The notes: generated by a model not told the origin, from the letters alone. 64,000 bases of DNA from an uncultured Pelagibacteraceae bacterium (GCA_902633185.1 CACPFN010000005.1:1-64000), one strand, 5' to 3'. Shown: positions 51,365 to 60,389, numbered from the stretch's first letter. A program made the numbers and translations.

Positions 51365-52810
51365 ATGAAAGAATACGATGCTGTAATTGTTGGATTGGGC
51401 CCAACAGGAGGAACATTAGCAAACTTATTAGCAATTCAAGGTTATTCAATTTTAATTTTAGAAAAAGAAAATAGTTTTTACCCTCTTCCAAGAGCAGTCC
51501 ATTTTGATGATGAGGTTATGAGAGTATTCCAAACAATTGGAATTACAGATAAATTTCTAAAATATACTTTAATTAATAAAGGTACTAAGTTTGTAAATAA
51601 AAAAGGCGATGTAATTTTAGATTGGCCTAGACCAAAAGAAATAACAGAAAATGGATGGTATCCAAGTTATAGATTTCACCAACCTGATTTAGAAAGGCAA
51701 TTACGAAATAGACTTAAATCTTTTAAAAAGGTTTGTATCCAACAAAATACTAAACTCTTAAAAGCTTCAAATACAAAAAATAGTGTTCGAATAATTTACC
51801 AAGACATAAAAAAAAATAAAATTCTGAATATTAAGGCTAAATATTTGATTGGTTGCGATGGTGCAAACTCAACAGTCCGAAATGAAATAAAAACAAGTAT
51901 GAGTAATTTAGGATTTACTCAAAAATGGGCAGTCGTTGATTTAATTTTGAAGAAAAAGAAAAATAATCTTCCAGATCGTACAATTCAATTTTCTAACAAA
52001 GTAAGACCTGCAACATATTGCAGAAATGTAGGCAGAAGAAGAAGATGGGAGTTTGTAATTAATAATAAAGAAAAAGAAGAAAATATTATGTCTGAAAAGT
52101 ATATATGGAATTTCCTTAAACCATGGCTTAGTAAAAAAGACGCTACTCTCGAGAGAAAAACTATATACACATTCAAATCTGCAATTAGCAAAAGTTGGAG
52201 AAAAGGTAGAATATTCATTGCTGGAGATGCTGCTCACTTGATGCCTCCTTTTATGGGCCAAGGAATGTGTGCAGGAATAAGAGATGTTTCAAACTTGTCA
52301 TGGAAAATATCGCATTGTTTAAAGAATAATCATTCAGATAAATTACTTAATACATATCAGAGTGAAAGATATTCCAATGTAAAAGAGTATGTAAGTACAA
52401 CTATGAGAATGGGTTCATTTATTAATGCAGTAAGCTCAACAAAAATTACAAAAGGTATCTCTTCAAATAAAGAAGGAGTAAAATCTATGAAATCTATTAA
52501 GCCAAAACTGGGCAAGGGACTTGGAAAAGTTAATGATAAACTTCGAGGTAAAATATTCCCTCAATTTAAATTAAAAAATGGAAAAAGTTTAGATGAAAAA
52601 TTTTCTTCAAAACCTATTGTAATAATTTCACCAAAATTAAAAAAAAAAATTTCCAATAAAATTAATTATGTACTGTCTAATAATGTAAATGGCTTAAGTG
52701 AATATCTTAATAATATAAAATCTGAAGGACTTATAGTTAGACCAGATAGATTTATAATTGGTTCTATAAAATCTAATAAAATTTCAAAAATAAAAAATTA
52801 TTCAATATAG
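51365..52810 (+). CDS. FAD-dependent aromatic monooxygenase (MhpA/PheA type)
   Basis: A 481-residue flavoprotein hydroxylase: GLGPTGGTLANLLAIQGYS binds the ADP part of FAD, the DG motif is GCDGANSTVRNEI and the second FAD motif is IAGDAAHLMPPFMGQGMCAGIRD. The family includes 3-(3-hydroxyphenyl)propionate hydroxylase (MhpA) and phenol hydroxylases. It is shorter than MhpA (about 550), having a reduced C-terminal domain. Directly downstream of the extradiol dioxygenase, it probably makes the catechol that the latter cleaves. Its end overlaps the convergent BKACE gene by nine bases. Confidence 0.87.
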   Translation: MKEYDAVIVGLGPTGGTLANLLAIQGYSILILEKENSFYPLPRAVHFDDEVMRVFQTIGITDKFLKYTLINKGTKFVNKKGDVILDWPRPKEITENGWYPSYRFHQPDLERQLRNRLKSFKKVCIQQNTKLLKASNTKNSVRIIYQDIKKNKILNIKAKYLIGCDGANSTVRNEIKTSMSNLGFTQKWAVVDLILKKKKNNLPDRTIQFSNKVRPATYCRNVGRRRRWEFVINNKEKEENIMSEKYIWNFLKPWLSKKDATLERKTIYTFKSAISKSWRKGRIFIAGDAAHLMPPFMGQGMCAGIRDVSNLSWKISHCLKNNHSDKLLNTYQSERYSNVKEYVSTTMRMGSFINAVSSTKITKGISSNKEGVKSMKSIKPKLGKGLGKVNDKLRGKIFPQFKLKNGKSLDEKFSSKPIVIISPKLKKKISNKINYVLSNNVNGLSEYLNNIKSEGLIVRPDRFIIGSIKSNKISKIKNYSI

Positions 52811-53587
52811 ATTTAATTCCTTTTTTATAATTTTTATTTTTGTTTCATTATCTTGAGCAATTTCACCTGAAGGAAGATATAATGAATTTTCAAATCCAAT
52901 TCTTATTTTTCCACCAAGTTTTATTGCCTCTTTCAAACAAATAAATTCTTCTTTTTCAAAAGCGCATATAGCCCAATCAGCTTTAAATTTATTTTTTTCT
53001 AATTTTTCTAAATATAAAGGTATTTTATTTGGATCACTTATTTTTCCAGTATAGTGACCGATTACAAATAAGCACCAAGTGTTGTCTTTTTCAATTTCAG
53101 ATTTATTTAAAACATTTGAGAGTAAATCAATATCTTCTGGCTCATGGCAAATATGTTGAACATTAATTTTTTCATCAGATAAATATTTATATAGTTTTAT
53201 ATCTTCATCAGTAGGATCTCTGCTTGGAATTAATTCTCTAATTGCAATCGATATTCCAGGTGGCTTAACATCGTATGCATATTTACGCATTTCACCTGGT
53301 GAATATCTGCCAACTGCTTCAGTGGTAACCTGTAAGTGCATTTTAGGAACTATCTCATTTAATTTTATTAATGCTTCACTGCAGTCATTAGCGTCTAATA
53401 TATGTTGGCTATTTTTATCTCTGATGTGAAAATGAATTGCCTCAGCACCTGCTTCGTATGATAATTTTGCTGTATTAACAATTTCATCAATAGTTATAGG
53501 AACTTTTGGATGATCCTTCTTCATAGGTCTCACTCCGTTGGGTGCTACCATAATTTTTGGGAGTTCTTTAGGTTGATAAAATTGCAT
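52802..53587 (-). CDS. BKACE (DUF849) beta-keto acid cleavage enzyme
   Basis: A 261-residue TIM-barrel enzyme of the BKACE family, which swaps the acetyl unit of a beta-keto acid onto acetyl-CoA. EAIHFHIRDKNSQH gives the zinc-binding His pair near 48-50 and KIRIGFENSLYLPSGEIAQDN near 235 holds the conserved Glu and the C-terminal motif. Known members act on 3-keto-5-aminohexanoate, dehydrocarnitine and others; several remain open. It is transcribed alone, towards the monooxygenase. Confidence 0.87.
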   Translation of the reverse strand: MQFYQPKELPKIMVAPNGVRPMKKDHPKVPITIDEIVNTAKLSYEAGAEAIHFHIRDKNSQHILDANDCSEALIKLNEIVPKMHLQVTTEAVGRYSPGEMRKYAYDVKPPGISIAIRELIPSRDPTDEDIKLYKYLSDEKINVQHICHEPEDIDLLSNVLNKSEIEKDNTWCLFVIGHYTGKISDPNKIPLYLEKLEKNKFKADWAICAFEKEEFICLKEAIKLGGKIRIGFENSLYLPSGEIAQDNETKIKIIKKELNLY

Positions 53588-53634
53588 AATTAAAGTCTAC
53601 TATTATTTAGTATAAATAAAAATTAAATTCACTG

Positions 53635-53841
53635 ATGAGTAATAATTTAAAAGTTTCAATAATTATAATACTTGGAGTTATAGCATTGTATATATCAACT
53701 CAGTATTATTCAGGTTTTAATAAAAGCAAAACTATTAAAGCGTGTATAATTGGAAAAACTGAATTAGATTCGAATAAACCTGAGAGCGAAAGGCTCTCTG
53801 CTGATGAGGTTAAAAAATTTTGTGAAGATCAAATAAAATGA
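53635..53841 (+). CDS. Small single-pass protein, unknown
   Basis: A 68-residue protein with an N-terminal hydrophobic span (VSIIIILGVIALYISTQYYSG) and a polar tail with two Cys (IKACIIG and KKFCEDQIK). The tail would face the periplasm. Its stop overlaps the start of the aminotransferase gene by ATGA, implying co-translation. I do not recognise it. Confidence 0.6.
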   Translation: MSNNLKVSIIIILGVIALYISTQYYSGFNKSKTIKACIIGKTELDSNKPESERLSADEVKKFCEDQIK

Positions 53842-54986
53842 TGAAAAAATCAAAAAGATCAGATGTTGATCCATTTATAGTAATGGATGTAATGGAATCA
53901 GCAAGAATTGCAGAGGAAAAAGGTAAAGATATAATTCATATGGAGGTTGGGCAGCCAGGAACACCAGCGCCTAAGATTGCAAAAGATTATATTACTAATG
54001 AGATAAATAAAAACAATCTAGGATACACTGTATCACTTGGTCTACCTGCTCTAAGAACAAAAATTTCAAAGCTATATGGAGATTGGTACAATTTAGATTT
54101 AAATCCAAATAGAATAGTAGTTACAACAGGCTCCTCTGGAGCTTTTATATTATCTTTTTCGGCATTGTTTGATAGTGGAGACAGAGTTGGAATTGGTTCT
54201 CCAAGTTATCCTAGTTATAGACAAATATTAAAATCACTAAGTTTGGAAACTGTAGATATTCAAACCAAACTTCAAAATAGATTTCAACCAGTACCAGATG
54301 ATATTCTAAATAATAATTTAAATGGAATTCTAGTTGCATCACCTGCAAATCCAACTGGCTCTATGCTGGATAAACAATCTTTAGAGAATTTAATTCATAC
54401 AGCAAATGAGAATAATGTGAGTTTTATTAGTGATGAGATTTATCACGGAATTCAATATGAAAATAATCCAACTTCAGCTTTAGAGATAACTGATAATTGC
54501 TATGTAATTAATTCTTTTTCAAAATACTTTTCCATGACTGGTTGGAGAATAGGATGGATGGTTGTACCAGATGATCATGTTAGACAAGTAGAAAGGCTTT
54601 CACAAAATTTGTTTGTTTGTCCTCCACACGCAAGTCAAGTTACAGCTCTTGCTTCATTGGATGCAAATGAAGAGTTACAATCGAATGTTGAGGTATATAA
54701 AAAAAATAGAGAGATACTTTTAGAAGAATTACCAAAAGCAGGATTAAAAAAATTTTCACCACCTGATGGTGCTTTTTACATTTATGTTGATATATCTGAA
54801 TATTCAAATGATAGCTTAGCTTTTTGTAAAAAAGTTTTAGATGAAGCAAATGTTGCGATAACACCAGGAATTGATTTTGATCAAAAAAGAGGAAATTCTA
54901 CTATCCGATTCTCATATGCCAGAAGCACAAAAGATATAATTGAAGGTGCTAAGAGAATTAAAGATTTTATGTCTAAAAATTATTAA
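53838..54986 (+). CDS. Class I/II PLP aminotransferase
   Basis: A 382-residue fold type I aminotransferase of the aspartate/alanine/aromatic group. DIIHMEVGQPGTPAPK, TTGSSGAFILSFSALFDSGDRV, ASPANPTGSML, and the Schiff-base lysine in NSFSKYFSMTGWRIGWMV are diagnostic, and the Arg in TIRFSYARS binds the substrate carboxylate. Substrate specificity cannot be fixed; relatives use aspartate, alanine or aromatic amino acids. It overlaps the small gene before it and ends in a strong terminator. Confidence 0.9.
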   Translation: MMKKSKRSDVDPFIVMDVMESARIAEEKGKDIIHMEVGQPGTPAPKIAKDYITNEINKNNLGYTVSLGLPALRTKISKLYGDWYNLDLNPNRIVVTTGSSGAFILSFSALFDSGDRVGIGSPSYPSYRQILKSLSLETVDIQTKLQNRFQPVPDDILNNNLNGILVASPANPTGSMLDKQSLENLIHTANENNVSFISDEIYHGIQYENNPTSALEITDNCYVINSFSKYFSMTGWRIGWMVVPDDHVRQVERLSQNLFVCPPHASQVTALASLDANEELQSNVEVYKKNREILLEELPKAGLKKFSPPDGAFYIYVDISEYSNDSLAFCKKVLDEANVAITPGIDFDQKRGNSTIRFSYARSTKDIIEGAKRIKDFMSKNY

Positions 54987-55032
54987 AAGGGGCCAGCTCA
55001 ATTGGTAATTACCAAAAGAGCTCCCCTTTTTT
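54985..55032 (+). terminator. Intrinsic terminator after the aminotransferase
   Basis: AAAAGGGG-CC-AGCTC pairs with GAGCT-CCCCTTTT, and the inner TTGGT-AATT-ACCAA extends the helix, giving an interrupted stem of about 18 pairs, followed by TT. The outer A/T flanks let it work in both directions. Confidence 0.9.
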
Positions 55033-55046
55033 ATGCCATTTTGGCC

Positions 55047-55320
55047 AAATCCATCAAATGGATTTAGTTTGTGTTATTTTTAATATGTGATATCTCACCA
55101 GCTAAGTGTCAGGTGGCGTTATTCTAAGCATTTGCACCTCCTTCACTTATAAAAATAAGTTTTAGGTAGGTTGTATTCAACAAATTTATTTCTATTTTTT
55201 ATAAATATATTATTTGAATACAACCTGTCTCTTTAGTAGATTCTCGATATCAAAATAATCAAAATATTCCCAAACTCTTAAATGAAACTTATGTCACAGA
55301 GACAGACAATAAATATATTT
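55047..55320. ncRNA. Highly structured non-coding region, possible small RNA(s) or leader
   Basis: About 300 gene-free bases hold several strong structures. AAATCCAT-CAA-ATGGATTT (55047-55065) is a tight hairpin. AAGTG-TC-AGGTG (55104-55115) can pair with CACCT-CCTT-CACTT (55135-55148), competing with ACTTAT-AAAA-ATAAGT-TTT (55145-55163), a terminator-like stem. AGGTTGTATTCAA (55168-55180) pairs perfectly with TTGAATACAACCT (55214-55226) around an AT-rich loop that has its own ATTTAT/ATAAAT stem. CTGTCTCT (55225-55232) is also complementary to AGAGACAG (55298-55305). Alternative pairings are typical of regulatory RNAs. No known Rfam family is recognised, and strand is not settled (plus is favoured). 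Confidence 0.45.
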
Positions 55321-55334
55321 GTAATTAAAATCTC

Positions 55335-55526
55335 ATGAAAACAATATTTGTTATTGGATCAAAACAACATACTTTAAAATACACTAGAAAAATGCCTGAG
55401 GGTGAAGTTAAGAAAATGAAATCTTTTGTTACAAACAAAGGGCAAAAACTTGAAAAAACTTCAAAATTTAAAATTTTAAAAGTATCAGACGACAAAACTT
55501 CAAGAACTTTCAAAATCAGTCTTTAA
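55335..55526 (+). CDS. Small basic protein upstream of photolyase, unknown
   Basis: A 63-residue soluble protein with high Lys content, reading MKTIFVIGSKQHTLKYTRKM and later FKILKVSDDKTSRTFKISL. It lies downstream of the structured region and 9 bases before the photolyase gene, so probably in one operon. The minus-strand ORF in the same place (55325-55513) is a shadow. No clear ribosome-binding site. Function unknown. Confidence 0.55.
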   Translation: MKTIFVIGSKQHTLKYTRKMPEGEVKKMKSFVTNKGQKLEKTSKFKILKVSDDKTSRTFKISL

Positions 55527-55535
55527 TTATTTAAA

Positions 55536-56993
55536 ATGAACAAAATCGTATGGTTCAGGAACGATCTACGTGTATCTAATAATGATGCATTTAATGAGGC
55601 TGTAAAATTAGGAAAGATTTTACCAATTTACATATTTGATAAAGAATATCACAAATTACCTACATCAAGCTCATTCCATCTAGATTTTTTAAAATCATCA
55701 TTAGACGATTTATCAAAAACACTAAGTGATAAATATAATGCTAAACTCAATATATATTACGGAGATACATTAGAAATTTTAAGTCATTTAACTGATAAAT
55801 TTAAAATAAATGAGGTTTATTCAAATATAATATTCAAGAACATGTATATAACTAACTTAGATAAAGAAGTTAGTTTTTTATTTAAAGAAAAAAACATTAA
55901 TTGGAAAATATCAAATCAATTTGGTGTTCAATTAAATCATAGAATAAGAAATAAATGGTCATATAATTGGAATAAATTTATAGATAGTGAAAGTGTAAAT
56001 TCAAATTTAAATTGTGAGTTTATTTCAGATAATTATGTAGAGGATTTATCAAAAATAGAAACAAATAATTTAGAAAATGGCAAAATTCAAATTGGTGGAA
56101 GACAAAATGCACTTCAACTTCTAGATTCTTTCCTTAATCACAGATCAGAAAATTACCAAAAAGAAATGTCTTCACCGATAACAGGAGAAATATCTTGTTC
56201 TAGATTAAGCCCTCATATTGCATTCGGAAATATTTCTATTAAAGAAATTTTTAAAAAAACTAACGATAAGTTGAAATCCAATTTATCTTTTTCAAAAAAG
56301 AAATCCTTAATTTCTTTTAAAAGTCGATTAGCCTGGCACTGTCATTTTATTCAAAAGTTATATGATGAACCAGAAATTGAATTTAGAAATATGAATAGCG
56401 CTTATAATGGAATAAGAGAAAATGATTTTAATGAAGATTATCATTTAGCATGGAAAAATGGAACTACTGGTTATCCATTAGTTGATGCTTGTATGAGGTA
56501 TCTTAGAACTAATGGATGGATTAATTTTAGAATGAGAGCAATGTTAGTTTCATTTGCGTCTTACCAATTATGGCTTGATTGGAAAAAAACATCAAAACAT
56601 TTAGCAAAATTATTTACAGATTATGAGCCAGGTATTCACTATTCACAGTTTCAAATGCAATCAGGAACAACAGGAATAAATTCAATAAGAATTTACAATC
56701 CAATTAAACAATCAATTGATCAAGATCCTACAGGAGATTTTATAAAAAAATGGGTTCCGGAATTAAAAAATGTTCCAGGAAAATTAGTTCATGAACCATG
56801 GAAATTAACATTCATTGAACAAAAAGGAATAAATTTAGAAGTTGGTAAAGATTATCCATCGCCAATAGTTGATAATAAAATATCAACAAAAATTGCAAAA
56901 GAAAAAATCTGGAATGTTAAGAAAACAACAGAAGCAAAAGTTATTTCAGCTGAAGTATTAAATAAACACGCTAGTTTATCTCAAAGAAGATAA
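55536..56993 (+). CDS. phr: Cryptochrome/photolyase family protein
   Basis: A 485-residue flavoprotein. The start IVWFRNDLRVSNNDAF and the FAD region GTTGYPLVDACMRYLRTNGWINFRMRAML are class I-like, as is the ending IRIYNPIKQSIDQDPTGDFIKKWVPEL. Between them, where E. coli PhrB reads NNGGWQW, this protein reads EPGIHYSQFQMQSGTTG: the Asn next to the flavin and the nearby Trp of the electron chain are replaced. It is therefore a divergent branch, likely a light-driven repair enzyme for UV damage in surface water, possibly a cryptochrome or (6-4) type. Confidence 0.87.
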   Translation: MNKIVWFRNDLRVSNNDAFNEAVKLGKILPIYIFDKEYHKLPTSSSFHLDFLKSSLDDLSKTLSDKYNAKLNIYYGDTLEILSHLTDKFKINEVYSNIIFKNMYITNLDKEVSFLFKEKNINWKISNQFGVQLNHRIRNKWSYNWNKFIDSESVNSNLNCEFISDNYVEDLSKIETNNLENGKIQIGGRQNALQLLDSFLNHRSENYQKEMSSPITGEISCSRLSPHIAFGNISIKEIFKKTNDKLKSNLSFSKKKSLISFKSRLAWHCHFIQKLYDEPEIEFRNMNSAYNGIRENDFNEDYHLAWKNGTTGYPLVDACMRYLRTNGWINFRMRAMLVSFASYQLWLDWKKTSKHLAKLFTDYEPGIHYSQFQMQSGTTGINSIRIYNPIKQSIDQDPTGDFIKKWVPELKNVPGKLVHEPWKLTFIEQKGINLEVGKDYPSPIVDNKISTKIAKEKIWNVKKTTEAKVISAEVLNKHASLSQRR

Positions 56994-56996
56994 AGT

Positions 56997-57134
56997 TTAA
57001 TTACCGTAAGGAATTCCAACTAATTTTCCATTTTCATTATAAAAATAAAAATAGTTTGGATTTATTACCTTTGGCTTTTTTGATAGCGTTTTAGATTTAA
57101 TTATTGATTTATTTTTTTTTGATTTATTTTTCAC
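56997..57134 (-). CDS. Small basic protein, GTG start
   Basis: A 45-codon frame missed by the ORF track, starting GTG and convergent with the photolyase (3 bases between the stops). A lysine-rich first half is followed by PNYFYFYNENGKLVGIPYGN, an aromatic-rich end that does not look random. An upstream in-frame stop leaves the GTG as the only usual start. Function unknown. Confidence 0.4.
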   Translation of the reverse strand: MKNKSKKNKSIIKSKTLSKKPKVINPNYFYFYNENGKLVGIPYGN

Positions 57135-57245
57135 AATTTATAAATACTAAAAAAAATTAGGTAAACTATTGATAACTTTTCAACCCAGATATGCATTTAT
57201 TCTTAATCAATAAATTCAAATTAAGTATATCTATTCATTTTACTT

Positions 57246-59837
57246 ATGAAATTATCTGAATTATTTGAGCAAAATGGCTTTGATTTAGGAAATCTAAAAG
57301 AATCCTTTGGATTAATAGATAGAATATCAGAACATATAATAGCTGAAAGTGATGAAGTTTTAGCAAAGCAGCATCAAATTTCAGAAAACATTTATTTTTT
57401 AATTAAAGGCAAAGCTACATTTACCAAGTATTTTGAAACAAAATCTATAACCTTTGCAAAAATAACAAAGCCTGCAACCCCATTAGGTATATCTGGACTT
57501 AATCAACCCAATAGATTTATGGGTGAAATATTTATTGAAGGTGGAACAGAATATATCTCGATAAAACTAAATGATTTAAGAGATTTACAACAAAAAAATA
57601 GTAAACTTATATCAACATTATACTCAGCCATTTCGTTTTTTTCTTTCCAACTGCTTGTCTCTTCAAGAAATTTAAACACTTTGTATAAAGATGATGAAAT
57701 ACAAATTTCTCCAGGTATCCCATCAGAAAAAAGTATTACAAATATACATAGAATTAAATCTGCTACTTTTTTCTCAACACTTACTGATGATGACTTAGAA
57801 AAGTTTATTAAATTAGGCAACATTAAGATGTATTCATCTAATCAATATATAGTTAAAGAGGGAGACGTTTCTAAAGGTTTAAAGATGTTATTAAGTGGTA
57901 AAGTTGATGGCTTATTCCACAACTTTATTAATGGAAAAATAAGAAGAAATTTTAGAACTTTAACTAGAGCTGGTATTGCGCTAACTTTATCTTCAGGGAA
58001 AGGAGATTTTTTTAATCCATATACAATTAAATCTACTAGGGATACAAAAGTTTTACATATTTCTAACGAAGCACTCGAAAATCTGATTATTTCTGATCCT
58101 GAATTATCAATAAAGATTTTCAAAAGACAATTGTGGCAGCTAGGACGTTTCCAACAAAGTGCTACTGGCCTAACAAAGTATTCAGCTGAAAACGAATTAG
58201 AATTTGTTAATTTATTATTGAAAGATAATACTGCAAGAATACCTGCTAGTTCTAAGTTATATAGTATTCCACATTTATTGAAGAGTAATCATACCTATGC
58301 AATGGCATTTGATGTGGTTTACGAACTACTTATTAAAGGAAATGAAATAGAAAAATCATTATCTAGTTTAATAAAAGATACTTTAAATAATTTAGAAAGA
58401 GAGTCTCGTTTCCACAGCCAATTAAATATTATTTATAATAGAGTATCTAATTCATCTAATAATTCAGATAAAACAAAATTAAGAGAGCTAACCAATTCAA
58501 ATTTCACCAAAGCTTTTGATAATGTTAAATATGTAATAAAGGGTTGGGAAAATTTACCAGATGAACCAACAAATATTTTTTTTTACAATCACTTAGCTGC
58601 TATAGATGATAATCAGCTTGCAAATGGGCATTCATTTTCAATCGATAGTCATTTCATCAGTTCAAAAATATTACATCCAAAATATAATGATGGAGGCCAA
58701 CGTATCGTTAGAACAAGTCGGAACACAGAATTTTGGAGATATAATTACTATGAAAATTTAGATTACATTTTTGTTCATACCCCAGAGTCTGATAAGTTGG
58801 ACGAAAGCGAAGAGGAAAAGAAATTAAGAAAACAAAAGCTTTTTGAAGAAGCTCAAAAGGTATTTGATCAAAAACAACCGATTGTAATTGCCCCCGAAGG
58901 AACATCAGAAACAGAAGATAATAAAACAATAACATCTCCAGGACCATTTAAAGCTGGAGCATTTAACCTTGCATTTAAACTTAACCCAAAACCAAAACTT
59001 ATTCCAATTGCCCTTGCTAATTTTGATTATCCAGTTTCTAAAACAATATATTCAGCAGTCATTAAGGAGCCAATAACTATAAGTGATCATGTCAAAGATC
59101 CAGAAAATCAAGAGGAAATGAAAAGCTTCTTAGATAATTACAGAACCAAATTTAGATCTTATGTAGAAGAAGCAATTGATTTGGCTAAAAATGTTCAAGA
59201 TAATTTAGATAAAATAGAGAATTTGAAAACTAATGTAAACTTAGTCAGTCCAGTTGAAGAAGAGTTTGAATTAGATGTTAGAGAATTAGAACATAATTCT
59301 TTTCAACAGACAAAAACAAATAACAGTGTTGCACTGTATGGAAGTTCGACTTTTAAAATGTGGGATAATGCCAAAAATGATTTATCAATAAATAATCTTT
59401 ATAATTTAGGTTTTGGAGGCTCAACTTTAGTATCTTGTAGAAGATATTTTGATAGATTGGTTGCTCCTTTAAACCCATCTAATCTTTTCTTTTATGCTGG
59501 AGATAATGATATTGGTTATGGAATGGATAGCGATGAATTGTTGAAAGAATTTTTATTATTTTCTAATCAAGTTGAAGAAAAATTGCCAAGAGCAAAATGT
59601 TTTTTTATTTCAATTAAGCCTAGTCCCTTTAGAAGGGATCTTATGACAACAATTTTAGATGCTAATTCTAAGATAAAAAAACACTTAACCAATTTAAAAA
59701 TGTGGGATTATGTTGATATTACAACACCCATGATAAATGCAGGTTATGATAAGTTTTACGATGAAGATCCACTACATATGAACGAACTTGGATATAGTTT
59801 GTTAAGTAAGCTTGTAAGAGATAAAATTTACAATTAA
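57246..59837 (+). CDS. Fusion: two cNMP-binding domains + PlsC acyltransferase + SGNH hydrolase
   Basis: An 863-residue protein with an unusual domain order. Residues about 30-120 and 165-300 look like cyclic-nucleotide-binding (Crp-type) folds; the second reads YIVKEGDVSKGLKMLLSGKVDGL. Residues about 430-640 fit a PlsC glycerophospholipid acyltransferase: NHLAAIDDN contains HX4D (H about 447) and APEGTSETED the second motif near 549. Residues about 690-863 are an SGNH/GDSL hydrolase: YGSSTFKMW with the nucleophile Ser near 700, a GDND block III, and DPLHMNELG with the Asp-His pair near 840-843. No signal peptide. It may remodel or make lipids under nucleotide control. The 180-aa gene follows 9 bases later. 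Confidence 0.82.
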   Translation: MKLSELFEQNGFDLGNLKESFGLIDRISEHIIAESDEVLAKQHQISENIYFLIKGKATFTKYFETKSITFAKITKPATPLGISGLNQPNRFMGEIFIEGGTEYISIKLNDLRDLQQKNSKLISTLYSAISFFSFQLLVSSRNLNTLYKDDEIQISPGIPSEKSITNIHRIKSATFFSTLTDDDLEKFIKLGNIKMYSSNQYIVKEGDVSKGLKMLLSGKVDGLFHNFINGKIRRNFRTLTRAGIALTLSSGKGDFFNPYTIKSTRDTKVLHISNEALENLIISDPELSIKIFKRQLWQLGRFQQSATGLTKYSAENELEFVNLLLKDNTARIPASSKLYSIPHLLKSNHTYAMAFDVVYELLIKGNEIEKSLSSLIKDTLNNLERESRFHSQLNIIYNRVSNSSNNSDKTKLRELTNSNFTKAFDNVKYVIKGWENLPDEPTNIFFYNHLAAIDDNQLANGHSFSIDSHFISSKILHPKYNDGGQRIVRTSRNTEFWRYNYYENLDYIFVHTPESDKLDESEEEKKLRKQKLFEEAQKVFDQKQPIVIAPEGTSETEDNKTITSPGPFKAGAFNLAFKLNPKPKLIPIALANFDYPVSKTIYSAVIKEPITISDHVKDPENQEEMKSFLDNYRTKFRSYVEEAIDLAKNVQDNLDKIENLKTNVNLVSPVEEEFELDVRELEHNSFQQTKTNNSVALYGSSTFKMWDNAKNDLSINNLYNLGFGGSTLVSCRRYFDRLVAPLNPSNLFFYAGDNDIGYGMDSDELLKEFLLFSNQVEEKLPRAKCFFISIKPSPFRRDLMTTILDANSKIKKHLTNLKMWDYVDITTPMINAGYDKFYDEDPLHMNELGYSLLSKLVRDKIYN

Positions 59838-59846
59838 TATTTTTTA

Positions 59847-60389
59847 ATGAGTTTTAAAAAATATCTATGGAAATGTAGATTGTTAGTCCTCAATACACCT
59901 AATTACAGTCATCCAGAATATAAAAGGTCAAAAGATTTGTATCAAAAAGACATCAAAGGGTTTCACAAAAGATACATAAAATTAGTTACAAAATTAGATA
60001 AATCAAAAAAATTTAAAGTTACTTTAATTGGTTTTGATGGCACAATAAAAATTGAGTTAGATCAAATATATACAAAAAAAATCTTCGAAATAGTCGATAA
60101 AATGCCAATGAATAAACTAATCAAAGATAAAAAATTTAAACCATTAAATCTTTCTTTATTTTCAGATTATAAACCAGAGACAACCTTAAAAGGTTTAGGT
60201 TTTAAAGATAAGGAGAAAGCATTGTTTACTGTTTCAGCCATAAAAAAGAGACCAATAAAATATCAAGTAAATGTTATTGCAACTATGCTAGGTAGAGCTA
60301 AAAATCATCCAAATAAAACAAAAGACATGAATGATGCTATAGTAGTTTTTAAAAAATGGATGGAAAATTACAAAGCAAATAAAAAATGA
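59847..60389 (+). CDS. Unknown 180-residue protein (N-terminal part DUF4174-like)
   Basis: The first 110 residues begin KKYLWKCRLLVLNTPNYSHPEYKRSK and continue with FKVTLIGFDGTIKIELDQIYTKKIFEIVDKMP, which recalls the thioredoxin-like DUF4174 pattern 'R.LLV..P....Y..Q' and a last strand-loop-helix. The end is helical and basic (RPIKYQVNVIATMLGRAKNHP). There is no signal peptide. It follows the fusion gene by 9 bases and overlaps the pilin gene by ATGA, so it belongs in one operon with both. Assignment is weak. Confidence 0.6.
   Translation: MSFKKYLWKCRLLVLNTPNYSHPEYKRSKDLYQKDIKGFHKRYIKLVTKLDKSKKFKVTLIGFDGTIKIELDQIYTKKIFEIVDKMPMNKLIKDKKFKPLNLSLFSDYKPETTLKGLGFKDKEKALFTVSAIKKRPIKYQVNVIATMLGRAKNHPNKTKDMNDAIVVFKKWMENYKANKK

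Noticed and set aside
51941-52261. Minus-strand ORFs within the FAD monooxygenase
   Set aside because: Two overlapping frames in the antisense of a clear flavoprotein gene; low-complexity, no support.
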